Position numbers and translations under genes: made by a program. From contig VGDM01000004.1 of the NCBI GenBank assembly GCA_016869715.1, positions 1 through 64,000 of the forward strand: 64,000 nt of DNA. Reading direction: 5' to 3'. Below are positions 46,219 to 56,799 of this stretch, piece by piece. Numbering within the stretch: the stretch's first letter is position 1; each line of letters starts with the position of its first letter. This DNA comes from Alphaproteobacteria bacterium. Its GTDB lineage: Bacteria; Pseudomonadota; Alphaproteobacteria; Acetobacterales; Acetobacteraceae. Below the pieces are notes generated by a model, which worked only from the letters and a program-made list of their open reading frames with translations, ran no database searches and was not told where the DNA came from.

Positions 46219-46917
46219 TTACCCGTGTCCGGTGAGCATGAGAACGAAATCGAAGCCGGGCGCAACCACCCCCCGAAAAAACCAGCCCATGGGATCATAG
46301 CCGGGCAGCAGATGGGGCAGGATGAAAAGGCCAAACATGACCAGCAGCAGGCCAAAGGGTTCGATCCGTGCGAGTGCCATGGCGGGGGTGCGGGGCAGCA
46401 GCCCAACCGCGATGCGCCCGCCATCCAAGGGCGGCATGGGAAACAGGTTGAAGAGCCCAAGCACTATATTGACCAGGATAAACAGGGCAACGGCGCGATA
46501 GGCGAAGGCAGTGCTATCTGCCCCCAGGCTGGGCTGCCAGGGTTCGACCACATGCGCGGCCAGCCCCGCCGCCAGGGCAGGCGCGAAATTCGTTGCCGGC
46601 CGGGCCGCCGCCACTGCAACCATGCCATAGCGCGGGTTGCGCAGCTGCCAGATATTGACTGGGACGGGCTTGGCCCAGCCGAACATGGCCTCCACCCGGC
46701 CAATGGTAAGCAATTGGGACGCGAGCAAAAACCCCGGCAGCAGGATGGTGCCGACCATATCCACGTGGCGAATGGGGTTCAGGCTGAGCCGCCCCGCGCT
46801 TTCTGCCGTGTCATCGCCCAAGGCACGCGCAGCATAGCCATGCGCCGCTTCGTGCAGCGTAATTGCGATGATGGCCGCGAAGACCGAAGCCGCCAATTCC
46901 GGCAGCCAGGCGGGCAT
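46219..46917 (-). CDS. M50/site-2 protease family membrane metalloprotease
   Basis: The 232-aa membrane protein has HEAAH at residues 22-26 as the zinc site and NLFPMPPLDGGRI near the C-terminus, with the third ligand Asp. There is no PDZ domain. It belongs to the small bacterial S2P group found next to scpA. Substrate unknown. Confidence 0.9.
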   Translation of the reverse strand: MPAWLPELAASVFAAIIAITLHEAAHGYAARALGDDTAESAGRLSLNPIRHVDMVGTILLPGFLLASQLLTIGRVEAMFGWAKPVPVNIWQLRNPRYGMVAVAAARPATNFAPALAAGLAAHVVEPWQPSLGADSTAFAYRAVALFILVNIVLGLFNLFPMPPLDGGRIAVGLLPRTPAMALARIEPFGLLLVMFGLFILPHLLPGYDPMGWFFRGVVAPGFDFVLMLTGHG

Positions 46918-46987
46918 GGGCGTTTCTCCCTAAGGGGCTGGGCTGCCGGGATAGACGGGAAGCAGGGCGAAGGGAAGGCGAAGCGGT

Positions 46988-49852
46988 TCAGGCCCGCTTG
47001 CGCTTCTTCACCGGCGCTGGGGCGGCGTCCCGCAACAAGGGGGCCAGGAAGCGCCCGGTATGGCTTTCCGCCACGGCGGCGATGTCCTCCGGCGTACCCT
47101 CCGCGACCAATTTGCCGCCGCCTTCGCCGCCCTCTGGCCCCAGATCCAGCACCGAATCGGCGGTTTTGATCACTTCCAGATTATGTTCGATCACCACCAC
47201 CGTATTGCCGGCATCCACCAGCGCATGCAGCACTTCAAGCAATTTGCGCACATCTTCGAAATGCAGCCCGGTGGTGGGTTCATCCAAAATGTAGAGTGTG
47301 CGCCCGGTGGCGCGGCGCGACAGTTCCTTGGAAAGTTTTATCCGCTGCGCTTCCCCACCCGAAAGCGTGGTGGCCTGTTGCCCAAGATGGATATAGCCAA
47401 GCCCCACCTTGCGCAGCACCGACAGTTTTTCGCGAATGGCGGGGACGGCGGCGAAGAATTCCTCCCCTTCCTCCACCGTCATGTCGAGCACGTCAGAGAT
47501 GGATTTGCCGCGAAACTTCACATCCAGCGTTTCACGGTTGTACCGCTTGCCCTTGCAGGTATCGCAGGTGACATAGACATCGGGCAGGAAGTGCATCTCA
47601 ATCTTGATGACGCCATCGCCCTGGCAGGCCTCACACCGACCGCCCTTCACATTGAAGCTGAAGCGGCCTGGCTTGTAGCCACGCGCGCGGGATTCCGGCA
47701 ATTCGCTGAACCAATCACGAATGGGCGCGAATAGCCCTGTATAGGTGGCGGGGTTGGACCGCGGCGTGCGGCCAATTGGCGATTGGTCAATATCAATGAT
47801 CTTGTCGAGGTGTTCGAGCCCTTCGATGCGATCATGTGGCGCCGGCACCTCCGCCGCGCCCATCAGACGCCGCGCTGCGGCCTTGTAGAGCGTTTCAATC
47901 ACCAGCGTTGATTTGCCGCCGCCGGAAACACCGGTAACACAGGTAAAAGTGCCAAGCGGCAGCGCGGCATTCAGGCGCCGGAGGTTGTTCCCACTGGCGC
48001 CGACCACGCGCAATTGCCGCTTCGGGTCAATCTTGCGGCGCTTTGCGGGGATTTCAATGCGCCTGGTGCCCGAGAGATACTGCCCCGTCAGGCTGGCGGG
48101 ATTCGCGGCGACTTCGGCGGGCTTGCCCTGCGCCACCAGCCGCCCGCCACCCTTGCCGGCGGCGGGGCCGATATCCACCAAATGATCGGCGCTGCGGATC
48201 GCATCCTCATCATGCTCGACGACCAGCACGGTATTGCCAAGATCGCGCAGCCTTTTGAGCGTGCCGAGCAGCCTTTCATTGTCGCGCTGATGCAGGCCGA
48301 TGGAAGGTTCATCGAGCACGTAAAGCACGCCGGTCAGGCCGGAACCGATTTGCGAGGCCAAGCGTATGCGCTGCGATTCGCCGCCCGATAGCGTGGTGGA
48401 AGACCGCGCGAGGGAGAGATAATCCAGCCCCACATCCACCAGGAATTGCAGGCGATCATTGATTTCCCGCAGGATTCGCCGCGCAATCGCGCGCCGCTGC
48501 GGTGTCAGGTTTTCTTCCACCTGCGCAAACCAATCCCGCGCGCGATGAATGGGCATGGCGGAGGCTTCGCCGATATGCAGCTTGGCTACTTTCACTGCGA
48601 GCGATTGCGGCTTCAGCCGATGCCCCGTGCAAGCCGCACAAGGCCGTTCCGCCTGATAGCGGGAGAGGTCTTCGCGCACCCAAGCATTATCGGTTTCGCG
48701 AAAGCGCCGTTCCAGATTGGCGATGACACCTTCAAAAGGTTTTTTGACCTCATAGGCGCGAAGCCCATCCTTGTAGCGTAGTGTCACCACCTCATCGCCC
48801 GTACCATGCAGAATGGCCTGCTGCACGCGGGCGGGAAGTTCCTGCCAGGCGGTGGTCATCTTTACCTTGAAATGCGTGGCAAGGCTTTGCAGGGTTTGGT
48901 CGTAATAGGGGGATGACGCACCCGTCCAGGGCATGATGGCGCCATCCTTCAGCGCGACATCATCCTGCGGCACCACCAATTGCGGATCGAAAAAGCTTTC
49001 CGTTCCAAGCCCATCGCAAACCGGGCAGGCGCCATGCGGTGAATTGAAGGAGAAAAGGCGGGGTTCAACTTCTTCAATGGTGAAGCCGGAAACCGGGCAG
49101 GCGAAGCGGCTGGAAAATACCGTGCGTTCCCGGCCATCGGCGTCCTCCGCATAGGCGATGCCATCAGCCAAACCGAGCGCGGTTTCGAAGGAATCCGCAA
49201 GGCGCTGCATGATGCCATCCCGCACCACGATTCGATCCACCACGACTTCAATATCGTGCTTGAGCTTCTTGTCGAGCTTGGGGGCATCTGCGATTTGGTA
49301 GAGCGTGCCGTTGATTTTGACGCGTTCAAAGCCTCGGCGCTGGAATTCGGCCAATTCCTTGCGGAATTCGCCTTTCTTGCCGCGCGCCACTGGGGCCAGC
49401 AGCAAAAGCCGCGTGCCTTCCGGCATGGCCATGACGCGGTCCACCATTTGGGACACGGTTTGCGCTTCAATCGGCAGACCAGTCGCGGGCGAATAGGGCA
49501 CGCCAACCCGCGCCCAAAGCAGGCGCATATAATCATGGATTTCCGTGACGGTGCCGACGGTGGAGCGCGGATTATGGCTGGTGGTTTTTTGCTCAATCGA
49601 AATCGCAGGCGAAAGCCCCTCGATCGAGTCCACATCCGGCTTTTGCATCAATTGCAGGAATTGCCGCGCATAGGCCGAAAGGCTTTCCACATAGCGCCTT
49701 TGGCCTTCCGCATAGATGGTATCGAAAGCGAGCGATGACTTTCCGGAACCCGAAAGCCCCGTGATCACCGTCAGCGTATCGCGGGGGATATCAAGGTCGA
49801 GGTTCTTGAGGTTGTGCTGGCGCGCGCCGCGGATGCGAATATGGCCGGTCAT
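46988..49852 (-). CDS. uvrA: Excinuclease ABC subunit A
   Basis: The 954-aa DNA-damage sensor has two ABC ATPase modules (Walker [10 protein letters not shown] at about residues 31-39 and GVSGGGKST in the second half) and CxxC zinc-type motifs ([24 protein letters not shown]). Two LSGGE(S/A)QRIRL/IKL signatures are also present. It recruits UvrB to lesions. It is divergent from ssb with an SOS box in between. Confidence 0.98.
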   Translation of the reverse strand: MTGHIRIRGARQHNLKNLDLDIPRDTLTVITGLSGSGKSSLAFDTIYAEGQRRYVESLSAYARQFLQLMQKPDVDSIEGLSPAISIEQKTTSHNPRSTVGTVTEIHDYMRLLWARVGVPYSPATGLPIEAQTVSQMVDRVMAMPEGTRLLLLAPVARGKKGEFRKELAEFQRRGFERVKINGTLYQIADAPKLDKKLKHDIEVVVDRIVVRDGIMQRLADSFETALGLADGIAYAEDADGRERTVFSSRFACPVSGFTIEEVEPRLFSFNSPHGACPVCDGLGTESFFDPQLVVPQDDVALKDGAIMPWTGASSPYYDQTLQSLATHFKVKMTTAWQELPARVQQAILHGTGDEVVTLRYKDGLRAYEVKKPFEGVIANLERRFRETDNAWVREDLSRYQAERPCAACTGHRLKPQSLAVKVAKLHIGEASAMPIHRARDWFAQVEENLTPQRRAIARRILREINDRLQFLVDVGLDYLSLARSSTTLSGGESQRIRLASQIGSGLTGVLYVLDEPSIGLHQRDNERLLGTLKRLRDLGNTVLVVEHDEDAIRSADHLVDIGPAAGKGGGRLVAQGKPAEVAANPASLTGQYLSGTRRIEIPAKRRKIDPKRQLRVVGASGNNLRRLNAALPLGTFTCVTGVSGGGKSTLVIETLYKAAARRLMGAAEVPAPHDRIEGLEHLDKIIDIDQSPIGRTPRSNPATYTGLFAPIRDWFSELPESRARGYKPGRFSFNVKGGRCEACQGDGVIKIEMHFLPDVYVTCDTCKGKRYNRETLDVKFRGKSISDVLDMTVEEGEEFFAAVPAIREKLSVLRKVGLGYIHLGQQATTLSGGEAQRIKLSKELSRRATGRTLYILDEPTTGLHFEDVRKLLEVLHALVDAGNTVVVIEHNLEVIKTADSVLDLGPEGGEGGGKLVAEGTPEDIAAVAESHTGRFLAPLLRDAAPAPVKKRKRA

Positions 49853-49897
49853 GCAAGGGGGGCTCCGACCGCCGACCCGGGGAGGGGAAAAGCGGTT

Positions 49898-49912
49898 GTT
49901 CTAAAAATGTTC
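49898..49912. promoter_or_regulatory. LexA/SOS box between uvrA and ssb
   Basis: GTTC-TAAAAAT-GTTC matches the alphaproteobacterial LexA consensus GTTC-N7-GTTC exactly. It lies 46 bp from the uvrA start and 103 bp from the ssb start, so it can control uvrA and perhaps ssb. Confidence 0.88.
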
Positions 49913-50014
49913 TGGACATATATGCGCCTGAATGGCTCCCTGGGAAGGGTGCGGGATGGCCCGCCTTGGGGCGATGGTCTATCCTGTTTGGCAATATCGT
50001 GGGAGGTCTTAGCC

Positions 50015-50488
50015 ATGGCGGGTATCAACAAGGTCATTATCTTGGGCCGTCTGGGGCGAGACCCGGAAGTGCGCAATTTCCAGAATGGCGGCAAGGTGGT
50101 GAACCTGCGCATCGCCACGTCTGAGCGCTACAAGGACCGGGACGGCAATCAGCAGGAACGCACCGAATGGCATTCGGTCGCGATTTTTAATGACCGCCTG
50201 GGCGATGTGGCCGAAAAATACCTGCGCAAGGGCGGTGAGGTCTATGTTGAAGGCCAGTTGGAAACCCGGAAATGGCAGGACCAATCCGGCCAGGATCGCT
50301 ACACGACCGAAGTCGTGCTGCGCCAATATCGCGGCGAATTGCAGCTGATTGGCGGGCGCGGCGCGGGTGGCGGCATGGATGATCCGGGCGAAGCGGCGGG
50401 GGATCGCGGTGGCGCGGCGAAGCCAGCCCAGCGTCCCGGCGGCTGGGATGCCAAGAAATCTGATCTGGATGATGAAATTCCTTTCTGA
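50015..50488 (+). CDS. ssb: Single-stranded DNA-binding protein
   Basis: The 157-aa OB-fold protein starts [19 protein letters not shown], has the WHSVAIF strand and ends with the acidic tip DLDDEIPF that recruits repair proteins. The ATG at 50015 has GGGAGG eight nt upstream; longer in-frame starts would cover the SOS box. Gly-rich linker from about residue 110. Confidence 0.97.
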   Translation: MAGINKVIILGRLGRDPEVRNFQNGGKVVNLRIATSERYKDRDGNQQERTEWHSVAIFNDRLGDVAEKYLRKGGEVYVEGQLETRKWQDQSGQDRYTTEVVLRQYRGELQLIGGRGAGGGMDDPGEAAGDRGGAAKPAQRPGGWDAKKSDLDDEIPF

Positions 50489-50617
50489 TCCAGTCACTTG
50501 ACCATTGTTGGGGCGGGGCAGCCCCGTGGTGGTTGACGCGGCGCGCCTGAAAGGGCCTATGCGTCTTTCCCAATGTAACTTCCCCGGAATGGCGGCCTTC
50601 AGAATCGGTCTTCAAGC

Positions 50618-53374
50618 GTGAGCGACACCCAAAACCCCGGCCAACCCCCGCAGGATACGACCCCGGTCGCGCTTGAGGAGGAAATGCGTCGCTCCTACCT
50701 CGATTACGCGATGAGTGTGATCGTGGCGCGTGCGCTGCCCGATGTGCGCGATGGGTTGAAGCCTGTGCATCGACGCATTCTCTTTGCAATGCAGGAAGCG
50801 GGCTATACGGGGGACAAGCCCTATCGCAAATCGGCGCGCGTGGTCGGCGATGTGATGGGTAAATACCATCCGCATGGCGATGCTTCGATCTATGATGCGC
50901 TGGTGCGCATGGCGCAGCCCTTTTCCATGCGCCTGCCGCTGATTGATGGGCAGGGAAATTTCGGCTCGGTTGATGGCGATCCGCCGGCGGCGATGCGCTA
51001 CACGGAAGCGCGGCTGGCGCCTGCAGCCGGTGCGCTGTTGGCCGGCATTGACGAAGACACGGTAGATTTCCAGCCGAATTACGATGAAAGCGTGGATGAA
51101 CCGCGAGTATTGCCGGCGGCCTTCCCCAATCTGCTGATCAATGGCGCGGGCGGCATTGCGGTGGGTATGGCGACCAATATCCCGCCGCATAATCCAACCG
51201 AAATTCTGGATGCAACGCTTGCGCTGATCGCCAATCCGGCGTTGACGTTGGAAGAGCTCATGAAGATCGTGCCGGGGCCGGATTTCCCGACCGGGGCGTT
51301 GATTCTGGGCCGTTCCGGCATTCGCACGGCGTTTGAAACCGGGCGGGGTTCCATCCCGCTGCGTGCGCGGGCTGAGATTGAGGAAACGCGCGGCGGCCGC
51401 CAGGCGATTGCCGTTTCCGAAATCCCCTATCAGGTCAATAAGGCGACGTTACTGGAAAAAATCGCCGAGTTGGTTCGCGCCAAGGCGGTGGAAGGCATTT
51501 CCGATCTGCGCGATGAAAGCGACCGTTCGGGCATGCGCATTGTCATCGAATTGAAGCGCGATGCGACCGCGGAAGTGGTGCTGAATCAGCTTTATCGCAT
51601 GACGCAGTTGCAGACCTCCTTCCCGGTGAATTTCGTGGCCCTGCATGAAGGCCGGCCACAACAAATGGGCCTCAAGGACGCGCTGATGGCCTTCATCGTC
51701 TTCCGTGAGGAGGTGATTCTGCGCCGGTCCCGCCATCGGCTGGCCAAGGCGCGGGAACGTGGGCATTTGCTGATTGGCCTGGCGATTGCCGTCGCCAATC
51801 TGGATGAGGTTATTCGCGGCATCCGCGAAAGCGCCGATGGCGCCGCGGCGCGCGCAGCCTTGATGAGCCGTGATTGGCCGGCGGGTGATGTGGGTGTGCT
51901 GCTCGACCTTGTGGATGATTACCGCAATGCGGTGTCGCCGGAAGGCACGGTGCGGCTCACGGAAGAACAGGCACGCGGCATTTTAGATTTACGCCTGCAA
52001 CGCCTGACCGGGTTGGAACGCGGAAAAATCGTCGCCGAACTCGGCGAAGTTGGCGGGCGCATCCGCGAATTGTTGGAAATCCTGGCGAGCAGGCCTCGGC
52101 GCCTGGCAGTGATGGATCAGGAATTGCGCGAAATCCGCGCCGAGATCGCATCGCCGCGCATGACCGAGATTGTGGATGGCATCGCCGATGTGGATGATGA
52201 AAGCCTGATTGAACCCGGCACCATGGTGGTGACGCTGACACGTGATGGCTATGTGAAGCGCACACCTTTGGAAACCTTCCGCGCCCAGGGGCGCGGCGGC
52301 AAGGGGCGCAGCGCGGCGGCAACGCGTGAGGATGATGTCATCATCCGATCCTTTGTCGCGCATACGCATCAATGGGTGTTGTTCTTCACCGATCGCGGCA
52401 TCGCCTTCCGCGAAAAGGTTTGGCAATTGCCGGAAGCCGGGCCGCAGGGGCGTGGGCGTTCTCTCCGCCAGGTATTGCAGTTGCAGGAAGGTGAAAGTGT
52501 CACCGCTATTCTCCCGCTGCCGATAGATGAGGACCTCTGGGAAGGGCTGCACCTGGTCTTCGCCACCGTGCAGGGCAATGTGCGGCGCAATCGGCTGTCC
52601 GACTTCAAGAATGTGCGCTCGGTCGGCCTGATTGCGATGAAGTTGGATGAGGGTGACAGCCTGGTTGGCGTCTCGACCTGCCGCGAAGGCGATGATGTGA
52701 TCCTGGCGACACGCGGCGGCAAATGCATCCGATTCACGGCGGACGCCGATACACTCCGCGTTTTTGCTGGGCGTGATTCAATCGGCGTGCGCGGCATCAA
52801 GCTCGCGCAAGGTGATGCGGTGATTGCGCTTTCCGTGCTGCGCCATGTGGAGGCGAGCACCGAAGAACGCGCGGCCTATCTGCAGGCCGCCGCGCAACGC
52901 CGCCGCGCCGCCGATGACGAAACGGAGGCACCAGCGATGGCCGAGGCTGAGGCAGAGGAAGCGGTGGCGGAAATCACGCTTTCCTCCGAACGGTTTGACG
53001 CCCTGGCGGAAGCTGAGGAAATTCTGCTGACGGTTACGGATGCCGGCTTCGGCAAGCGTTCTTCCGCGCATGAATACCGCGTCACGGGCCGAGGCGGTCA
53101 GGGCATTGCCGGCATTGTCCTGAGTGCGCGCACGGGCCGTGAGGTGGTCGCCACCTTCCCGGTGCGACCGGGCGATGACATCATGCTAGTTACAAATGGC
53201 GGGCAATTGATCCGGCTGAAGGCCGACGATGTGCGCCTGACCGGGCGCATGGCGATGGGTGTGACACTGATGCGCCCTGCAGAAGGTGAGCGCGTGATTT
53301 CCTGCTTCCCCGTGGCCGATGAAGGCAGTGATGAGGAAGCCGCCCCCGCGCAGGAGGAAAACGGCAATGGCTGA
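50618..53374 (+). CDS. gyrA: DNA gyrase subunit A
   Basis: The 918-aa topoisomerase subunit has the active-site Tyr128 ([10 protein letters not shown]), GyrA box QGRGGKG and the beta-pinwheel C-terminal domain with an Ala/Glu-rich insertion (about residues 755-790). The quinolone pocket reads [10 protein letters not shown]: Ala89 stands where E. coli has Ser83, while Asp93 matches Asp87. It starts with GTG and overlaps coaD by 8 nt. Confidence 0.97.
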   Translation: MSDTQNPGQPPQDTTPVALEEEMRRSYLDYAMSVIVARALPDVRDGLKPVHRRILFAMQEAGYTGDKPYRKSARVVGDVMGKYHPHGDASIYDALVRMAQPFSMRLPLIDGQGNFGSVDGDPPAAMRYTEARLAPAAGALLAGIDEDTVDFQPNYDESVDEPRVLPAAFPNLLINGAGGIAVGMATNIPPHNPTEILDATLALIANPALTLEELMKIVPGPDFPTGALILGRSGIRTAFETGRGSIPLRARAEIEETRGGRQAIAVSEIPYQVNKATLLEKIAELVRAKAVEGISDLRDESDRSGMRIVIELKRDATAEVVLNQLYRMTQLQTSFPVNFVALHEGRPQQMGLKDALMAFIVFREEVILRRSRHRLAKARERGHLLIGLAIAVANLDEVIRGIRESADGAAARAALMSRDWPAGDVGVLLDLVDDYRNAVSPEGTVRLTEEQARGILDLRLQRLTGLERGKIVAELGEVGGRIRELLEILASRPRRLAVMDQELREIRAEIASPRMTEIVDGIADVDDESLIEPGTMVVTLTRDGYVKRTPLETFRAQGRGGKGRSAAATREDDVIIRSFVAHTHQWVLFFTDRGIAFREKVWQLPEAGPQGRGRSLRQVLQLQEGESVTAILPLPIDEDLWEGLHLVFATVQGNVRRNRLSDFKNVRSVGLIAMKLDEGDSLVGVSTCREGDDVILATRGGKCIRFTADADTLRVFAGRDSIGVRGIKLAQGDAVIALSVLRHVEASTEERAAYLQAAAQRRRAADDETEAPAMAEAEAEEAVAEITLSSERFDALAEAEEILLTVTDAGFGKRSSAHEYRVTGRGGQGIAGIVLSARTGREVVATFPVRPGDDIMLVTNGGQLIRLKADDVRLTGRMAMGVTLMRPAEGERVISCFPVADEGSDEEAAPAQEENGNG

Positions 53375-53873
53375 ACGCCTTGCGCTCTATCCCGGTACGT
53401 TCGATCCGGTGACGAATGGACATTTGGACATTATCGGCCGCGCCGCGCGGCTGGTGGATCGGCTGGTGATTGGCGTTGCCATCAATATCGGCAAGGGGCC
53501 GCTGTTTGAATTGGCCGAACGCGTTGAATTGGTGCAGGCGGAAGTGGCGCCGATTGCAGCACGCACCGGCACCGCGATTGAAGTGCGGCAATTTGAGGGC
53601 CTGCTGGTTGGCTTTGCCCGCGAAGTCGGCGCCGGCATGATTGTGCGCGGGCTGCGCGCGGTAACGGATTTCGATTACGAATTCCAGATGACCGGCATGA
53701 ATCGCCGCCTGGATCAGGAAGTTGAAACCGTGTTTCTGATGGCGTCTGAAACCAACCAATTCATCGCTTCGCGCCTAGTCAAGGAAATCGCTCGGCTGGG
53801 TGGTGATATCAGCAGCTTCGTACCGAAATTGACCTTGGAACGCACCATGGCGCGCGTCAATGCTGGCGCCTGA
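53367..53873 (+). CDS. coaD: Phosphopantetheine adenylyltransferase
   Basis: The 168-aa nucleotidyltransferase makes dephospho-CoA from phosphopantetheine and [13 protein letters not shown] (residues 10-19), [13 protein letters not shown] and the ISSF C-terminal motif are diagnostic. It overlaps gyrA by 8 nt. The signal GGAGGAAAA within the gyrA end serves as ribosome-binding site. Confidence 0.97.
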   Translation: MAERLALYPGTFDPVTNGHLDIIGRAARLVDRLVIGVAINIGKGPLFELAERVELVQAEVAPIAARTGTAIEVRQFEGLLVGFAREVGAGMIVRGLRAVTDFDYEFQMTGMNRRLDQEVETVFLMASETNQFIASRLVKEIARLGGDISSFVPKLTLERTMARVNAGA

Positions 53874-53888
53874 GAAAAGGAAAAACCC

Positions 53889-54440
53889 ATGCATCGCCGC
53901 CTTATGCTCGCCGCCGGTATGGGCGCCCTGGCCACCCCCGCTTTGGCGCAGGCAAATGATCCGGAAAAAACGCTGTTCCTGGAATTGAAGGATGGGCGCG
54001 TGACCATCCAATTGCTGCCCGATCTGGCGCCGCGCCATGTGGAACAGATCAAGGTGCTCGCGCGGCGCGGCTTTTACGACAATACGGTGTTTCACCGAGT
54101 GCTTGAAGGTTTTATGGCGCAGGGTGGTGATCCAACCGGTACCGGCACAGGTGGTTCGCCTTTGCCCAATCTGGCCGCGGAATTCAGCCCACCATCTCGC
54201 GCGCGCTTCCTGCGCGGCGTTTGCGGCATGGCGCGCACCAGCAACCCCGATAGCGCGAATAGTCAATTCTTCATCATGTTCGCGCCATCGCCTTCCTTGG
54301 ATGGGCAATATACCATCTGGGGCCGCGTGACCGCTGGCATGGAAGCGGTGGACAGGATCAAGCGTGGTGATCCGCCGAGCGGTATGGTACGCGGCCCCGA
54401 CCGGCTGCGCAGCATGCGCGTTGCCGCTGATATTCGTTGA
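53889..54440 (+). CDS. Cyclophilin-type peptidylprolyl isomerase, exported
   Basis: The 183-aa protein has a signal peptide (HRRLMLAAGMGALATPALAQ) followed by a bacterial cyclophilin domain: VFHRVLEGFMAQGGDPTGTGTGG, GVCGMARTSNPDSANSQFFI and YTIWGRVTAGMEAVD. It should isomerise prolyl bonds in the periplasm. It is a tandem paralogue of the next gene and shares a 90-bp identical stretch with it. Confidence 0.93.
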   Translation: MHRRLMLAAGMGALATPALAQANDPEKTLFLELKDGRVTIQLLPDLAPRHVEQIKVLARRGFYDNTVFHRVLEGFMAQGGDPTGTGTGGSPLPNLAAEFSPPSRARFLRGVCGMARTSNPDSANSQFFIMFAPSPSLDGQYTIWGRVTAGMEAVDRIKRGDPPSGMVRGPDRLRSMRVAADIR

Positions 54441-54464
54441 GACCTGAAGCGAAAGACCAAAACC

Positions 54465-54974
54465 ATGTCCGAAACTGAAGCCCCTGCCGGGGAAGGCGAA
54501 AACACCCTGCTCATGGAAATTGAGTACGGCACCGTGACCATCAAGCTGCGGCCCGATCTGGCGCCCTTGCATGTGGAACGGATCAAAACTCTCACTCGGC
54601 AGGGGTTTTACAATAAGGTGCCCTTCCATCGCGTGATTGAAGGCTTCATGGCCCAGGGTGGCGACCCCACCGGCACCGGGACGGGTGGCTCCGATCTGCC
54701 CGATTTGCCGGCAGAATTCAGCGAAGCTTCACGCGCGCGCTTCCTGCGCGGCGTTTGCGGCATGGCGCGCACCAGCAACCCCGATAGCGCGAATAGTCAA
54801 TTCTTCATCATGTTCGCGCCAATCCCAAGCCTTGATGGCCAATACACCATTTGGGGTGAGGTCACTGCCGGCATGGATGCGGTGGATAAGATCAAGCGCG
54901 GCTCTGGCGGGTCCGGCATTGTGCAAGGGCCGGATCGCATCCGCAGCATGAAGGTTGCCGCGGATAACGGCTGA
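54465..54974 (+). CDS. Cyclophilin-type peptidylprolyl isomerase, cytoplasmic
   Basis: The 169-aa paralogue lacks a signal peptide (MSETEAPAGEGENTLLMEIEYG) and has the same active-site residues (PFHRVIEGFMAQGGDPTGTGTGG, SQFFIMFAP, YTIWGEVTAGMDAVD). Together with the exported copy it gives one isomerase on each side of the membrane. No terminator is obvious before the tRNA gene. Confidence 0.95.
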   Translation: MSETEAPAGEGENTLLMEIEYGTVTIKLRPDLAPLHVERIKTLTRQGFYNKVPFHRVIEGFMAQGGDPTGTGTGGSDLPDLPAEFSEASRARFLRGVCGMARTSNPDSANSQFFIMFAPIPSLDGQYTIWGEVTAGMDAVDKIKRGSGGSGIVQGPDRIRSMKVAADNG

Positions 54975-55026
54975 CGCCTACTGTTGGTAAAGGCGCGGCG
55001 CCGTGCTAAAACGGACCTCATGTTGG

Positions 55027-55102
55027 GAGCTCGTAGCTCAGCTGGTAGAGCAACGGACTTTTAATCTGTAGGTCGAGGGTTCGAATCCCTCCGAGCTCAC
55101 CA
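55027..55102 (+). tRNA. tRNA-Lys (anticodon UUU)
   Basis: A 76-nt cloverleaf: acceptor GAGCTCG pairs with CGAGCTC, D arm GCTC/GAGC, anticodon stem ACGGA/TCTGT with loop CTTTTAA (anticodon TTT), T arm GAGGG-TTCGAAT-CCCTC, and encoded CCA. Confidence 0.98.
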
Positions 55103-55185
55103 AAGATAAACTCGCCTGCTGTTGCGATTTCCTGACGCACAGATGGCGTTTTGCCGGTCATCCAGTCAGCGCCAAAGCGCATCCC

Positions 55186-55959
55186 TTAATCATAGGTCAC
55201 CAGCCGCGCCGCGCCTTCCCGGTCGTAGCCCTTGGAAGCCAGCAAAAGCTGGCGCGTATAGGCCTGCGTCGGGTCTTCGCGGCGAAGGGTCGCGATATCC
55301 ATCTCCTCCACGATCATGCCGCGATTCATCACTGCCAGCCGGTCGCACATATGCGCCACCACCGCCAGGTTGTGGCTGACCAGAATGATGGTCAGGCGCT
55401 GCGCCATGCGCAGCCCGCGCAGCAGGTTCAGGATTTCCGCCTGCACGCTGACATCAAGCGCGCTGGTTGGTTCATCCAGCAGCAGCACCTTGGGTTCCAG
55501 CATCAGAGCGCGCGCAATGGCCACGCGCTGCCGTTGCCCGCCAGAAAGCTGATTGGGATAGCGGAAGCGAAAATTCGACCCAAGCCCAACATTGGCCAAG
55601 GCTTTTTCGACCCGCGCGGCGACATCGCCAATGCCATGGATTTCCAGCGGCTCCGACAGGGTGCGATCAACCGTATGGCGTGGATGGAGCGATGCGTAAG
55701 GGTCCTGAAACACCATTTGTACGAGGCGCGGCAGGCGCGCGTCACGCGTGGCCACATCAAGGCCATTGATGCTCGCCTCACCGGTCCAGTTGCGATTAAG
55801 CCCGGCTAAGGCGCGCAGCACGGTGGATTTGCCGCTGCCGCTCTCCCCCACCAGGCCGAAACTTTCGCCTTCTGCGACTGCAAAGGAAATGCCGCGCACG
55901 GCATGTACCGCGTCAAGCCCCTGCCCGAAGCTCACCACCAGATCCTGGGTGGTGATCAT
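55186..55959 (-). CDS. Oligopeptide/nickel-type ABC importer ATPase (DppF-like)
   Basis: The 257-aa ATPase has Walker A GESGSGKST, signature LSGGQRQRVAIARAL, Walker B VLLLDEPTSALD and VSHNLAVVAHMCDRL. It is about 60 residues shorter than typical DppF; the usual C-terminal extension is nearly absent, although HPYT-like QAYTRQLLLAS is present. It closes the five-gene operon, 3 nt after the first ATPase gene. Confidence 0.9.
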   Translation of the reverse strand: MITTQDLVVSFGQGLDAVHAVRGISFAVAEGESFGLVGESGSGKSTVLRALAGLNRNWTGEASINGLDVATRDARLPRLVQMVFQDPYASLHPRHTVDRTLSEPLEIHGIGDVAARVEKALANVGLGSNFRFRYPNQLSGGQRQRVAIARALMLEPKVLLLDEPTSALDVSVQAEILNLLRGLRMAQRLTIILVSHNLAVVAHMCDRLAVMNRGMIVEEMDIATLRREDPTQAYTRQLLLASKGYDREGAARLVTYD

Positions 55960-55962
55960 CGC

Positions 55963-56799
55963 CTAGGCGTCCAACCAGGCCGGATCGCGCGACAGGGTCG
56001 GCAATGCCGTGCGGTTATCGGTGATGCGCGGCAGGCTGCGGAGCAGGCCTTGCGTATAGGGGTGCGTCGCGGCAGCAAGATCACGCGCGGCGCGTTCTTC
56101 CATGACGCGGCCGGCATACATGACCAGAACGCGATCACAAAAACTGCCGACCAGATCTAGATCATGGCTGATGAAAATCAGCCCCATACCACGTTTAGCC
56201 ACAAGATCATCCAGAATGGCCAGAACCTGCATCTGCACCGTGACATCAAGCGCGCTGGTTGGTTCATCGGCAATCAGCAAATCGGGTTCGGGCACCAGCA
56301 TCATCGCAATCATGATGCGCTGGCCCATGCCGCCTGAAACCTCATGCGGGTAAAGCCGTATGACGCGTTCCGGGTCGCGGATGCGCACTGCTTCCAGCAT
56401 CTCCAGCGCCTTGCGCCGCGCCTCACGCGCGGAAACCCCGCCATGGATGCGCGCGGCTTCCGCAGTCTGCTCGCCGACCGTCATGACAGGATTTAGCGAG
56501 TATTTCGGATCCTGCAGCACAAGCGAAATGCGGGCGCCGCGAATACCGCGCAATTGGCGGGCGGAGGCACTCAGCAAATCAATCCCATCAAAACTGAGCT
56601 TGCGTGCTTCCATCCGCGCTGCCGGCGGCAACAGGCGCATGATGGCGCGCCCAGTGAGCGATTTGCCTGAACCGGATTCGCCCACAATGCCAAGCCTTTC
56701 ACGCCCAAGGCTGAAGGATACGCCGCGCACGGCGTCAAGGCGTCCGGTTGGCGTGGCGAAGCTGACCCGCAAATCTTCCACTTCCAGAAGCGGCTTCAT
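55963..56799 (-). CDS. Oligopeptide/nickel-type ABC importer ATPase (DppD-like)
   Basis: The 278-aa ATPase has Walker A GESGSGKSL, the Q-loop VLQDPKYSLNP, signature VSGGMGQRIMIAMML, Walker B LLIADEPTSALD and FISHDLDLVGSFCDRV. The C-terminal Cys-rich segment common in DppD is missing (it ends HPYTQGLLRSLPRITDN...). It overlaps the permease gene by 4 nt. Confidence 0.9.
   Translation of the reverse strand: MKPLLEVEDLRVSFATPTGRLDAVRGVSFSLGRERLGIVGESGSGKSLTGRAIMRLLPPAARMEARKLSFDGIDLLSASARQLRGIRGARISLVLQDPKYSLNPVMTVGEQTAEAARIHGGVSAREARRKALEMLEAVRIRDPERVIRLYPHEVSGGMGQRIMIAMMLVPEPDLLIADEPTSALDVTVQMQVLAILDDLVAKRGMGLIFISHDLDLVGSFCDRVLVMYAGRVMEERAARDLAAATHPYTQGLLRSLPRITDNRTALPTLSRDPAWLDA

Noticed and set aside
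55103-55185. Integration site next to the tRNA-Lys gene
   Set aside because: No integrase, direct repeat of the tRNA 3' end or mobile cargo is seen nearby.
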